The notes under the pieces are model-generated. The model was not told the origin of the DNA and did not search any database. It saw only the letters and a program-made list of their open reading frames with translations. A DNA stretch of 64,000 nucleotides from NCBI GenBank assembly GCA_032716605.1, contig CM064509.1:51104022-51168021 (forward strand), written 5' to 3'. Source of the DNA: Paralithodes platypus. Lineage: Eukaryota > Arthropoda > Malacostraca > Decapoda > Lithodidae. Shown here piece by piece: positions 9,597 to 21,728 of the stretch (positions within the stretch are counted from its first letter, which is position 1; each line of letters opens with the position of its first letter). A program made the position numbers and the translations under genes.

Positions 9597-12355
9597 TTAA
9601 CAATCCTCATCCAACTCCCCTGCATCTCCCTCACTACTCTTATCATCTGGGTGGTTGATGTTATGGCAAGAGTTACCATGACAGTTCCCACAAGCAGAAA
9701 TACACTTGACTCCTTGCTTTTTACAGAAGCACCTGAGTGTGTCACAATCCCCTGCACAGTTGCAGCTAACAAACTTCAGAAGGTAGTCCGGTGCAATGGG
9801 ATCTGTTGAAGGGACTGGTGTATAACCTTGCTTTCCTAGTTTCCATCCATACTCCAAGACATTCAGTGATGGAGTTTGTAGCAGTAGCCAATCTCTAGTC
9901 TGGAGATATGCCCGGAAAGCGTGCTGTGTTGCAGCTCCTGTAGTTGGAGGCAGTCTCTCAGATTTGATGGTTCCAGCAGCAGCCCGCTTGCTGAAGATTT
10001 AAAATATTAAGTCTTCCAAATCTTCAGGTTGATTTCCGTGGAAAATAAGCTTGAACAGTTCACAGCCAGCTTTGATGATGTCACCTTTCACGGCTCTGAT
10101 GTCTAGAAACACATCCATTGCTCTCTCCGCTTTGTCAGTCTTGCAGAGATTGCTGAGCAAAGCTGGTTTACTAAACCCGGAAATCGCTGACACTCTATCG
10201 CAGCCAGAGAAGCTGTGTAGGAAGATCAGATATTTACGGTATCTCTCCGGGACGGCTTCCCGGATCTTTCTGATATTGTAAGATGTGTCTTTGGCAGTAG
10301 TGAGAAAGACCGAGTGGTTTGCAGCATGATAGACGAGCATAATCATGATGTCTGTGTCCTCGGCTCTTACCTCAACTGGGGATTCTCTTGCCTCATCTAG
10401 AGCTACTCGCACGATAGAGGTATCTGCATCATTGGAGCATTGTTGTACACTATCCCACTCCTTTTGAATGTCTCAGCAAGGAGCAGAACCAACTGGGCCT
10501 TGTTGTTCGTATTGTCGAGGAACTTTTCTCTTGGAACAATGCTTTTGATGTCTGGATGAATCAGAATGTCACAGCATGCTTTCTTTGTACGCCTCAGGTG
10601 GTCATGGTCCTTGGTAGAGTTACCATATCCATCAAAGACCACAGTGATCCGGAGATGCTGGCTACCCATTGACTTCACAAACCAGAGGTAGCTCTCGGCG
10701 ATGTCCTTCCATGTGACGTTAGCCTCCCATCTGATGCTGTGCAGGAGCCAACCACCATCAATTACCAGGCATGTGGAGGGAGGTTTTTCGACAGGCTCCA
10801 CAAATGCCCTCAGGAACCTTGCTAGGGCAGCCTTGTCTGGCTTTCGCAACATCTGATTTTTGTCAAATAGAGACATTGGTGTTGGCGTCAACTCAAAGCG
10901 CATAGATTCTTTGGTTTTGACTTCACGTTCACTAAGGATTATGAGACGGTTGAAGAGCTTGAGTGAGTCAATGACCAGCTTCTCTCCATTTACATTGGGT
11001 CCAGATCTGAGGCTTGATAATGACTTGACTTTGTGCTTGATTTCCATTGTATCCAGAACAGTTTTCCCATCCATCTTGGCCTGCATGGCTCTACCAACCT
11101 CTTCTGCCTTATCAGCATTGACTGAGTCTCCATGAGTGCTGTTGAACCCAGTTGAGAAAGATACCAGGGTCTTCTTGTCCCTTGTGGAATCGAAAGGGTT
11201 GACTTCGTCCAACCATCCAACTATGGCGTTAACAGCATCATTGTCTTTCTTCATCTGGGCTCTTGTGACGTCTGTGTGGATAGGTACCTCAGGTTTGTTG
11301 ATTCCTCCCTCAAGCTTCTGGTGAATGAACGAGAAGTGGTTCAGAGTCTGAACCCGACTTGTGAGCAGATTCATTCCGGAACCGCCCTCTGTTTAGACCG
11401 CCTGAGGATTTGGCCTCGCGCATAAGTGTGGTTTCTATTGTGATGTCAATCCATGTACCTGACCACTCATGGTCTGAGAACCGGACTACATGATTGCCAT
11501 ACACAATGAACTTGGATAGAGTTTCTTGGAACACGAGACTGTCCTGTCGCTGCTGCATCAGCTGTACATAGAGCCTTGCTCCCTTTGCGTAATGATGGTG
11601 ACCTGCTGCTGCAAAAGTGTTGAGCATGCCAATGATGCAGCTGAGGTGACTTGTGTGGTCTGGAACACGCTCACTCCTGATAAATACCTTGATGAGGTCG
11701 ATTCTGTTGTAGTACCAGACCCAGAGTGCAGGTGTCCTTCCTCCCTCTGCCAAGGTCTTCAACTTCTCCTCCATCCTCTCCTTGAACACAGTGACTATCC
11801 TTGGTGTGTCCTTTGAACTTATATCTTTTGTATTCCTGATGAAGTGCTCCATATCTTCGTACTCCTGCTTGCTGAACACAACATCTCTCAGCGCAAACTT
11901 GGTAATTGCGGCTGATGCAAGAAGGTGAAACCGGATGGCCTTGGCATAAGACCCTCCTGAGAGAATATGTTCTGAAGTGTTGGTGCCTGGGTAAACTAGC
12001 TGTATCAGCTCCTGCAGCCCTGAATCTGCCATGATCATCCCGATAGAGTACAGGAAGCTTTTCAGGAGATGAAATCCGCCTAGTCTTGTGATGATGGGCA
12101 GATCAGACTGGAAGACTATTTGAGTTGCTTTCAGCCATATTGGCAGGTCAAACGTAATGACAGCTTGGGGTCATCTCCGTTTTTCCAGTCCTCATTTAGT
12201 CTGCTGATCAGCGCTGATTCATTCACACTCTCTGAATATGATAATATTTGCGGATAGCCTTTGGGAGTGACTTTTGAAAGCTTTTGCATCTCAGTCTCAG
12301 GGCCACCACAGATGAAGCACCTCAAACCAAGGGAAGTTGTGGTATTATATTCCAT
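9597..12355 (-). pseudogene. Element 1 transposase/nuclease-like ORF, broken
   Basis: Read on the minus strand in order. An N-terminal start with a CFICGG zinc-type knuckle (12355-12131). Then TFDLPIWLKA, RLGGFHLLKSFL and SGLQELIQL (about 12150-11960). A helical domain with AAAGHHHYAKGARLY and YGNHVVRFSDHEW ends in SSGGLNRG (to about 11380). A PIN/XPG-N-like block has VIDGGWLLH, VVFDGYG and STKDHDH (10800-10590). The acidic pair DADTSIV and AEDTDIMIML (10440-10320) and a helix-3-turn-helix-like SFSGCD (about 10215) complete the nuclease. A CXC-like cysteine cluster (CNCAGDCDTLRCFCKK, about 9760-9715) closes it. Frameshifts near 12140, 11375 and 10430 and an in-frame TAA at 9999-10001 make it non-functional. 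The middle domain present in element 2 (DTLTG box) is missing. Confidence 0.82.
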
Positions 12356-12537
12356 AGTGTTCTGAAATAAAAGACAATTTGGTAAACAATTTTCCTTTTT
12401 GACAACACAAACATATCATACATAATAAGTCCAGACATCCACATTAATAGATTGTGTGTAACTATCAACAGTAATCTCGAATTGAATGGTTAGAATCAAT
12501 TTGACACTTAAAACCCTTAGTCTAAGTATGCCATATT

Positions 12538-12844
12538 AACATTTTATGGACAAGGAGTCAATTTCACTCAAAACTAATAGTTGGAATCGATTCAGCACCC
12601 CCAAAAACCCCTAGTTAGACATCCCACAAGCTACTATTGGCAAAATATTTTTCTCACTTTTTTTCGCCCGGGCCCGCCGGGCACCCCAACTTTGATTGGC
12701 TCTCAAAAATTTTCCCCAAGGATTTGGCTGTGGATAAATTCAGAGGTGTTACTAGACACCTATAGGAACACAATGGTGAAGAAATCTTTTGGTAACAAAT
12801 TTTTTCCCAGATGGTAAACAAATATTGCTAAAATTCCCTAACTA
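12538..12844 (-). repeat. Right terminal inverted repeat of element 1
   Basis: Inverted copy of 9217-9524, differing by a few substitutions and a short indel in the GC core. The low divergence suggests a fairly recent insertion compared with the LINE copies. Confidence 0.9.
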
Positions 12845-12937
12845 CATAGGCTGTAGGCTGATAGCCTGTACATTCTACCACTTAACACGGTGAAGTCCGT
12901 GAGGTCTCATTCCAGTCTAGGGAGTGAGACATGTGAA

Positions 12938-12938
<1 letters not shown>
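12845..12938 (-). mobile_element. tRNA-derived SINE (split copy S1, part 2)
   Basis: Continuation of the SINE cut at 9216. It ends at gaagca near 12938, where the (TA)n tail of a second SINE copy begins, so it was hit twice. Confidence 0.75.
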
Positions 12939-13026
<88 letters not shown>

Positions 13027-13055
13027 TGTATATATTTATATATATATATTTACAG

Positions 13056-13088
<33 letters not shown>

Positions 13089-13308
13089 CTAACTACTCCC
13101 TCTCGGGCATAGGCTGATAGCCTGTACATTATACCTCTCAACACGGTGAAACCTGTGAGGTTTCATTCCAGTCTAGGGAGAGAGGCATGTGAAGCACCCA
13201 CTCAATGGTCGAAGCAGCCCCATCTCTGAAGCTGCTTCGCGTCCGTGCTTCACTGTCTCATCCCCTAGACTCAGACCCTCACTCTCATAATGTCACCTAT
13301 TGAACAAT
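12939..13308 (-). mobile_element. tRNA-derived SINE copy S2 with (TA)n tail
   Basis: A (TA)n tract (12939-13085) forms the 3' tail of a minus-strand SINE body (13090-13308) that matches 29545-29780 and 49785-50000 (words ctcccTCTCGGGCATAGG, GAAGCAGCCCCATCTC, CACTCTCA). The tRNA-like head is missing, so it is 5'-truncated. It lies inside SINE S1. Confidence 0.8.
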
Positions 13309-13311
13309 TAT

Positions 13312-14245
13312 ATATATATAACTCCCATATTTCTAAGGTAAATTAAACAAAAAAGGTTAAAGATAATCAAAATATTATTTGCACACATGAAACTTCATTC
13401 AATATAGTTTGTATTCATCAAGTTTTAAAGATGACATTCTCCAAATGGGGGCCGTCATTGTCTATACACGTTTGAAGGCGATTCCTGAAGGCTGCCATGG
13501 CTTGACGGGTCATGTTTGGTGGAACAGCGGCTATCTCCTGCTGAATAGCAACCTTAAGGGCTTCAAGAGTTTGGGGTCGATGAGTATACACTCGTGATTT
13601 AAGGTAGCCCCAGAGAAAAATATCACAAGGGATGAGGTCAAGGGAATGGGCCGGCCACCCAACGAGATCACCCGATCTGGAAACATTTCCCTAAGCACTT
13701 GCAATGATCGTCGAGCTGTGTGTGTAAGCCCTTAAGGTTGCTATTCGCCTGGACTAAAACCCAAGGTTTTTATAAAAATAAAGTTTAATTCTGGGCAAAT
13801 GGCTTTTCGAAAATGGAATATACCACCATGTATGGAAGGTGTTGGGCGAGAGAAATCGAATGGCACCAGGTAGAATTAATTTGGACTTTTAGTTTGGGCT
13901 ACAGAAGACTTTAAAAGTTGAAAAAGTGCTCATTTCCGGCGTTTCTGGAATTTGATTCAAAATTGAAAGTAATCCTAAAGTAATGGTCCAATTTGAATGT
14001 TGTTTGTGCCTTTGGATTCAGCGGGTGAAAGTGTACTTGTGGTTTAAAATTGAGCAAATCCAGACATAAATAACCCGTCTGTAGGTGATTTAGATAGACA
14101 ACGACGGCCACTATTTGGAGGATGTCATATTTAAGACATGATGAATAAAAACTGTATTGAATGAAGTTTCATGTGTGCAAATAATATTTTGATTATCTTT
14201 AACCATTTTTTTTTCATTTACCTTTGAAACGTGGGAGTTTTTTTG
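13312..14245. mobile_element. Tc1/mariner-like relic with inverted 3' ends
   Basis: Positions 13345-13720 read on the minus strand give a transposase C-terminus (GWPAHSLDLIPCDIFLWGYL, then RPQTLEALK), typical of the IS630-Tc1-mariner DDE family, followed by its 3' UTR. Positions 14083-14245 carry the same C-terminal end and 3' UTR on the plus strand (DNDGRHLE-type end, then GGGTCACCCTGTA at the terminus next to TA). The two outer arms are therefore inverted copies of one end around an unrelated 360-bp core. It is a palindromic, internally rearranged, non-autonomous element. Confidence 0.75.
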
Positions 14246-14257
14246 GGTCACCCTGTA

Positions 14258-14288
14258 CGGTATATATATATATATATATATATATTCC

Positions 14289-14330
<42 letters not shown>

Positions 14331-14416
14331 GGTATATATATATATATATATATATATATACCGTGTATATATATACCGGTATATATATATATATATTATA
14401 CAGTATTATATATACC

Positions 14417-14450
<34 letters not shown>
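14258..14450. repeat. (TA)n tract with regular CCGG interruptions
   Basis: TA repeats broken several times by CCGG or CCGTG, beginning right at the mariner-like terminus. Open frames here are artefacts. Confidence 0.85.
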
Positions 14451-14451
<1 letters not shown>

Positions 14452-16837
14452 ATGAATTTGAATGTTACAGAGCGGTAAATATCAACAGAATTATGGGTGC
14501 ACGCTGATATTTTTTTATAAATGTATCTCTCTCCGCATGCAGAGAGAAGCGTATTATTTGTAATGTGGTTAGCATTGCGCGAATTCAATTATTCAGTTCT
14601 ACGTACCATAATTCTCCAAATATATGGATTTTCAAATTGTAATCTTGCAACCACAAACATCTGTACTTAGTAAATACAGAACCTATTGCCGTCAGTATTA
14701 AGTGATACTTTTAAAAAAGGGTAAACTTTGAACTGCTACAAGAAATACATCCTTACTCTACCATGTCCTCTTTTACATTTACTTTGTCCTTTACTAGATG
14801 ATTTTACTAAGATTTGGTGTGTTTTTCAGTATTCATAGGTCTTATTTTGTTTATAAAGGGCCGGATACGTTGCATAATTCTGAAAATAAAAAGCTAGTAA
14901 TTATTGAAATTTATTTTACACCTTTCTTACTGCATATATATATATACTGCAATTTATAGGCAAATACTTGCTTCTACAGTATATTAATTTACAGTGCTGG
15001 TTCTCCCATAACACATACACACAAAAATAATAATACAAATAATAGGCATACACAAATACAGTGAATGGTTTTCTAGTTCTGATATCATAATATAGCCTAC
15101 AGTTAATACATGACCTAGCTCAGCAGTACAAAAAAAGGCAGTTGGCTATGTGATAAATGTTTAACCCTGAATATTATTTTCATAAGAGATAATATTGCGT
15201 CCTTCATAAATGCTATCAAGTTTGAATAATTTTAGAATAATTACATATTTCAGTATCAGAAAAACAGTAAATCATAAAATATGACCTACTCTTTGTAAAT
15301 CAAAAAGATGTCATTCCCATAAATACTAACGAATTTAAGTACATGTAGAATGTCTGTATCGGGCAGGATCTAATAAAATTTAACTTACAAGTATGTCAAC
15401 AAATCCCTGTTTAGAACCGGTGTTCTTGATTGGTCTGGTTGTCGACTGAAAATGTCCTAATAACAACCTTAAACCTTATATAAATGTAGCATAGTTTCTA
15501 TTATTCTGTATGCATACATGTTTTGTTTCACATTTAATTAAATGTATTGATTTGTTGTTATATGTATGTTCATCACAATTATTGTAAGTATATCAAGGTG
15601 CGTAAACCTGGTATCACATATACTTGAGTTCCTGCAATTCCGGTTTGATAGCTTATGAGTAACAGAAAACCATTAGAATTATGTGACCTAAATAAATGTA
15701 TCTTCAGTATAGATTCTGATAAGAATGCAAAAATCTTGTATCCTTGGCAAAACACCGGGGAATAATTAAATCATAGCAAAGTGACGATACAAAGTGTGGT
15801 GTGGTGTGATACCCCAATAAGTGTTGTGATTCCCCTAAGGAATGTGGACAAGGGCCGTGCCGGGCGGAAGTGGTCGATAACGGCGGGAGGTTCACTGGCA
15901 CACATTCACAATTCTGTCTAGTTTTATCAAACATGCTGTCAACTACGAGAACATGAGGGAATTTTTTTTATTTAGTTATTTGCCGGTTACGTTCTGGAAA
16001 AATGCACAATGCTATTTATTACATTCCATGAATTATTATAACATTAGTTTGGTATTTTCTCATCAATGTATCTGATAATCAAAATAATGCAATTAAAGGT
16101 TTGGCAATAATTGTTGTATTTGCATTATGTATAATATAATTAGGATATTAGATAACAAATATATCATATATAATATATATCATATATAATTGTTGTATTT
16201 GCATTATGTATAATATAATTAGGATATTAGATAACAAATATATCAGATATTTCTGACGAATTGTAGAACACCATGACACTTTACACTGCCAGTGTTATAT
16301 TGGAATTGTATTGCTTTCGAAATGCATCGATATCACTGGTGATCTGAGAAAATAAATTAAGTGAATGATAAATGATTGGACGCTCTCTCGTTCCATTTTC
16401 AATCAATCTTTTCCATATCTTCTACTTCTGAATTTCTGATTATCTCTTCTCATATTTTAGAGTGTAATCGAGTTACTGCGGTAAGTGTTCTGCGTATTTC
16501 TAGCTTGTGGATACCACCTTCGATCCGATGACGTTCGTTATGGTATTTCACTTTTACTGTTCACAGACGATTTTATCCAGCTTAGGAATATAAGAGAATC
16601 TGACGGTTAAAAAGTATCCGAAATATTCATTACAGAGTGAGACATTATCCCTAAGCTGACTAAGTTCGTATAGTCCTATTAGAATGTTAAAAAACATTAT
16701 GGTATTGAGATCATTGTTGGTGCTGCGATTTATTCCAGTGTGTTATGTGTGGAACTCATACGGGAACTGGTGTCAATAATTCATAAACTTGCCGAACTGT
16801 TCACTTCATGCATTCCGGGTTATCCAATATCCAATGA
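14451..16837. other. AT-rich intron sequence, one local duplication
   Basis: No gene seen. A local near-exact direct duplication of about 60-70 bp occurs at 16107-16171 and 16189-16245 (sharing ttgtatttgcattatgtata), separated by TA-rich DNA. Confidence 0.5.
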
Positions 16838-17300
16838 TCGTGGTGGTGGTGGTGGTGGTGGTGATGATGTGGGGTCTTGATGGACGTGTTCTTGTTGCTG
16901 TTGTTGGAAGACGTGTGTTTGTTGTTGGTGGTTGTAGAGTGTTTTTTGTTAGTGGTGGAATTACTTATTTTGTTGTTACGGAGACCCCCGCTGGGGTGGT
17001 GTAGTATTATAATGACCGTGTGTGTGTTTACGCCTTGCTTTGAGTGTGACACTAATTACAGTAGCGATGATGATGGTGATCACGATAGTAGTAGATATGG
17101 TGGTGGTGACTGTGGTATTAGTTGTGATAGTGGTGGTGATTGTGGTAGTAGTAGTGATGATGTTGATAGTAGTAATGATGATGGTGGTAGTAGCCTAGTA
17201 ATGATGATGGTGGTGATTGTGATCGTGATAATGGTAATAGTAGTAATGATAATGGTGATAACAGTAGTGGTGATGGTGATAGTAGTGCTTAAAGATCCCT
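16838..17300. repeat. Trinucleotide-like GTG/GAT-rich low complexity
   Basis: Long stretches of GTG, GAT and GTA triplets with drift. They create apparent poly-Val/Asp or poly-His frames on the two strands, which I do not treat as genes. Confidence 0.8.
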
Positions 17301-17394
17301 AAACACTTTCTAGTGGTCTCCGACAGCACGGAGAGGGTACAGTCTGCCATCTCCGGTTGCCTGATTGTTATTGCAGTTATTGGTGGTGGTGGTG

Positions 17395-18050
17395 GAAGTG
17401 TTGTTGTAGTGCTTTTTTTGTTTTGCTGTTCCCCAGGCTGCCTGGTCGAACAGCCCCAAGGCCCCGAGCAAGGCCAAGGCCATAACCTAGCGCCCCCACA
17501 GAACCCTCCCTGCTTACCACAATAAAGTCTGGGTGACCGAAGCCACTCCATGGCAGGGAGCTGGGGAGGGTGCAGAAACACCAGGGAAACCAAAGCCCCA
17601 CCCAGGGCTCTGTGCCCCTCCGCAATTATGAAGAGAAAGTTGAGGGGCAAAGGAAAAATGTGACGCTTCGTCTTCCAATCTGCCCACCTCTAGGTTGGCA
17701 GATTGGGAGGTCAATCCACGGAAGAGACGCCGACACTTGAGACCTAGAGAATATGTAAGTAAAAGGAACAGTCAGAGTAAACTATAGATATGGCAGAGAT
17801 CGCTCAGCTCTCACTCTGACAGACCAGCCCATCACCACATGACTACATGAACCACATGAACCCAATCCTCTCAGCATCAGCTAGGAAAGGCCATAGAAAG
17901 CCGCCTGTGGCGGGGGAATAGCTCCCCTATTTCAACCCCTTTTAGGGTTGGGCACCCGCCCTTTAAAAAAATAGCCAACCGGAGTATTGAACCGGGTGTT
18001 GAGCTTTGCTTGGGTGACTCACTAACAGTCTACCCGTTAACCATCCCCTG
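17395..18050 (-). mobile_element. tRNA-headed SINE, second family, near full length
   Basis: On the minus strand a tRNA-like head starts near 18045. A box-like segment agtctacccgttaacca (complement) lies at 18027-18043 and a B-box-like GGTTCAATACTCC at 17993-17981. A GC-rich body of about 450 bp follows that matches the plus-strand copy at 50520-50958, ending in an A-rich aacagcaaaac tail near 17410. Pol III promoter boxes are inferred from motif matches. Confidence 0.75.
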
Positions 18051-20084
18051 TTGTAGTGTTGTTGTTGGTGGTGGTGGTAGGAAAGGTAATAGCGATGGTG
18101 TATAATGTGGTGGCGGTTGGTGTAATGCAGTGATCTGGATGTTAGTTTTATTAGTGAAAGTGAGAGTACGTCACACTTAAATGGTGAGTGTGATAGTGGT
18201 GATATATATGATAGCGGTGATAATGGTCATGGTGGTCGTGTGGTAATGGCTATTTAAGTGTCTATCAAATTGTGGTGTTACAGTTGGTTGTTTGATTATG
18301 CTATGGGTACGATTATGATACTTGTGATGGCTTAGGTAATAATAGAATTAGATTGATTAGAAATACATTATTAATACACGAGAGAAGTCTTGTCATTATA
18401 TTGTTAATGAAGTAGGAAAGGGAATAGAAGAAATGACGCAGAGGAAATATCAGGATAAAGTAAATTAACGAATGATGATTGAAGTATATATTTTCATGCG
18501 ACTATAGTTTAGGTGGAAATAAGGCAGCCAATTGTAAACAAAACACTCCGTTCCCCTATAAATTAACCCAAATTAAAATCTTTGTATCTTTAGCCTCATG
18601 TGGTCTTTGAATTAGAAAACTCCTTCAAAGGAAATATACCAAGCAAGTACGAATCATTCCTGTAGATAGCACAGTACTCTACTTAATAAAGTGTTTGCAT
18701 CTCATTAAAACCCGTGTAACTTTAAATTGTTCAAAGATATAGGTAGAAGTCGCAGACCAATCCTACTAACCTTCCGTCAAGCTCAAGTGGGCAAGCATCA
18801 TTGTTTACAATACTTTCCTACATAAACAGTAATAATAACAATACACCCTTCCGAAACACAATGACTCCCACAAAATAGCATAGACCATGCACATAGCCCA
18901 TTTATATAACCCGGGTTATGCTTTCCATGCAGTGTATGGAAATATATCTTAATATTATACTGGAAAAATAAAATAACTCAAAATAAAACCTGTTACCACA
19001 TCCTAATGTTTTTCAAGTTTGTCACAACCAATGCGGGGAACACATGTATCAACTAGTATACCCAACTTGAAATGAATGCTTATAACCACTCTTTTAGCTT
19101 TCATGTATCAATCGCTTTACAATACTGCCTATGATGCTGGTGGCAACCTATAAGCGTACAACTCAAAACACCAAACAAGTATAAATGTCGCTATAATATC
19201 GCTGGTTATAATTCCTGCAATCACGCACATGCACCTGTCACTATTACACCCTATTGCTCAGTGAATGGTTGACTCTCACATCTAACATTTACGGAACAGA
19301 TACATCCTATTGCATTGTGAAACTGGTTAAGAAATGCCCTTCAATGGTCACTTTAGGCCTGAGTCGCCTGGATTAGATTATTCAAATAGGCATGAGGTGC
19401 CTAGATTTCTTCATCCTAAAAGGGTATTACTAAAAATGAAACTCAATAACACATCATGGGATTCTTCTTTAGTCAAATTAGGCTATGACACCTTATGAAA
19501 TATTGTCCCAATTCGCTCTTGTAAGATAAGGGAGGTTAAGCTAAACTCGGCTTATCTAAAAGGTTTGCTAATACACATTTATTTTCTTAATAATATACGG
19601 ACCAATAAGATCCTTAACAAAAATATATACTGCAACAGATTGTAGCCACCACTGTTCAGCTTCTCGTCTCTAATCCAGGTGCAGCTCACTTGGCCTGGCA
19701 CTCTCACTACTCCTTAGATTGGTTAGTCAGTTTATCGCCAGGGAAATATTGTACTATTCAACTTCATCTAGGTGTACTCTGTAGTATCTATCTCCAGAGT
19801 GAATTGCCACAGAACAAGCAGGCACCGCTGATAGGTATCCATAGGCCACTGGATACTTGGTTGCCTGCTCGGGGTTTGGGATGAAGTTAGTTAAAGGTTT
19901 TGGTAGTTGCTGCCTTCTGTACTGTACCTTTAGGCTCGGCTCCCCTGCTTATATTGCCATATCTTCCAGATTTTACTGCATCGGAGTATTGGAGCCAGGG
20001 AAAAGCCAACCGGTCCTCTCCTAGAGTTGTTGTCTGGCTTGGCCCTGGAAGCCGAATGTATTCAGGCTTAGTTAGTTAAAATAG
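18051..20084. other. Intron sequence, no feature seen
   Basis: AT-rich with scattered GTG/GAT triplets up to about 18250. No exon, RNA gene or repeat family member recognised. A GC-richer patch at 19640-19900 has no convincing splice-bounded frame. Confidence 0.45.
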
Positions 20085-20195
20085 GACTTCAGAGACTATC
20101 AACCCTACTGGACTATTAAGCCAGCACACTGTAAGTCAAGAATGGCGTCAGAACTGGAGCCCCTTTTCGAGAACTCCACTTCCTTGTACTCGGGC
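20085..20195. repeat. Dispersed repeat shared with 44998-45110
   Basis: About 110 bp, including GCCAGCACACT and CTTTTCGAGAACTCCA, recur in the same orientation at 44998-45110 with scattered differences. Family unknown. Confidence 0.7.
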
Positions 20196-20788
20196 AGGCA
20201 CAGACAGGGAATACAGTAAAGGTGAGACAATAATAATAATTTTGATCACCCCAATGCCTCGAATACTAGAGGTGGGACAGAGGAAGTAGTAGGGGGTGAG
20301 GAAATTAATTGTAGTAGGAGATGAAGGCGTCGGGGCTTGACCCAACCTGTGTGAATTGTGGTTCTTTACGAGAAGGGAAGGACAGACAGGACGGATGAAC
20401 AATGATAGACAGGGAATATAGTAAAGGTGAGACAAGTAATCAAATTTACCCCAGGATACGACCATGCCAAAGCCGATTTTACACTCCAGGTACCCACTTT
20501 TACGTCTGGGTGGGAGAATGCTAACACAAGAGAAAGCCAGCCCAATGACTTATGAGCAATCCTGATGGCTAACCAAGTTTTCATTCTAGTGTGTTTGCAG
20601 GAAGCCACCAATCAGGTCCCTGGATTAATTTAAGCCACAACGAATCCAGGTACTCATTTTCGTCTGAGTGAGACGGAATTACACAGAGATTTGAGTTTGT
20701 TCAATACTCCTGGGCTACTTGGACCCTGGTGGCAAGCCAAGGAAATTTCACCCACCCCTTGTATGTGTGGCAACATCTGATCTGTGAT
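20196..20788. repeat. Probable dispersed repeat with internal duplications
   Basis: The phrase gacagggaatacagtaaagg occurs near 20206 and again near 20410 with small changes. CCAGGTAC followed by a TTCGTCTG-like phrase occurs at about 20486 and 20647. It looks like a composite repeat related to the 5S-like SINE that follows. Confidence 0.4.
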
Positions 20789-20920
20789 GGTACCGGCGTT
20801 CACCCATCCAGCTACTGCTGTGCTGGTACTGGGCCCCAAAACCCATCCAGCAACTATTGTGCTGGTACCAGGCGGTCACCCATCCAGCTACTGACCAGAC
20901 CCTACGCAGCTTAACCCCGC
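20789..20920 (-). mobile_element. 5S-rRNA-derived SINE-like segment
   Basis: Read on the minus strand, 20916-20871 closely follows the internal promoter part of animal 5S rRNA: GTTAAGC, then GGTCTGGTCAGTA, then CTGGATGGGTGACCGCCTGG, all in the correct order. The piece around CTGGATGGGT is repeated about every 40 bp toward lower coordinates (20864, 20825, 20789). The 5' third of 5S is absent, so this is not a 5S gene. A 5S-headed SINE or 5S-derived repeat is the likely explanation. Confidence 0.6.
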
Positions 20921-21728
20921 TGCTCGAAACCAGCGTTGCCAACCACATAGGCCAGGGTTGCCACGTACTCAGGCTGGTCAACGCGAGCTTTTTTACTTGG
21001 CATCCTTTGTGGCGCTGTGCTTTGATTGGCTGGCGGCTCCCAGTTGTATTTAGGACACCAGTTTTCCCTTTCTCCTTCTTTCTCCAGATTGTTGCCTGTG
21101 TTTACACTATTCTCTTCGTAATAAATTCCTGCCAGAGCAACTCTTGGTGAAGTTTCATAACGGGGAAGTTGCTGGTTAATAATATATATTTTTATTGAAA
21201 CTGCCCGAGCAATGACTATTCTGCAGGTGCGCACCGCCGGATTAGATTAGAAGATCTTCAGGATAGTGAGCAGCCGACTAATCAGCGTGCGGCAAAGGTT
21301 AACTCACAGCTACCTGGATGAGGCTGGTACCTTTACGTCCGCACCGGATATTATGTTTTGCAGTTTCTAATCCAGCTCGCTGATTGTTCTAATTTAGTGG
21401 AACTACAATGATAAGAAGGTGAAGGAATGTGTTGATGATGACAACAATGATGGTGGTGCTGGTAGGGGTAGTTGCAATGATGATAGATAGGAGCAAAACA
21501 AAGATGATTTATATAATATTACAATGGCATGCCAACTATTGTTAATGACTATGATAAAGGCGATGACGTTAATAGCTACTGGGAATTATATGAAGCACTA
21601 GAATGAATGTGAAGTTAAATATTACAAACATGTAAGAACTATATAAAGAAGATAATAGTGTTGAAGGTGTTGTGAGAGCTTTAACTGATAGGGGTGGTAG
21701 TAATTGATAGGTATTGGTGGTACTTCTG
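20921..21728. other. Intron sequence, no feature seen
   Basis: Mixed composition with GAT-rich drift near 21410-21490. No gene or repeat copy recognised. Confidence 0.45.

Larger units (their letters stand above)
9217..12844 (-). mobile_element. Long-TIR DNA transposon, Academ-like (element 1)
   Basis: A 3628-bp element with inverted ends starting TAGTTAGGGAATTTTAGC and long TIRs of about 307 bp. It is flanked on both sides by CAT (9214-9216 and 12845-12847), a 3-bp target-site duplication inside a SINE: joining the flanks restores the SINE motif ctctcgagCATaggctg. It carries minus-strand remnants of a large transposase-type protein with an XPG/PIN-like nuclease and a Cys-rich C-terminus. 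Three-bp duplications, long TIRs and an XPG-like domain are features I associate with the Academ superfamily. That assignment is an inference; the element itself is clear from the sequence. Confidence 0.85.

Noticed and set aside
16801..17302. Val-rich, Asp/Ser-rich and His-rich frames
   Set aside because: Translation of GTG/GAT triplet drift; frames on both strands are equally open and have no splice or homology support.
20871..20916. A functional 5S rRNA gene
   Set aside because: Only the central and 3' promoter part is present, the 5' third is missing, and one segment is triplicated.
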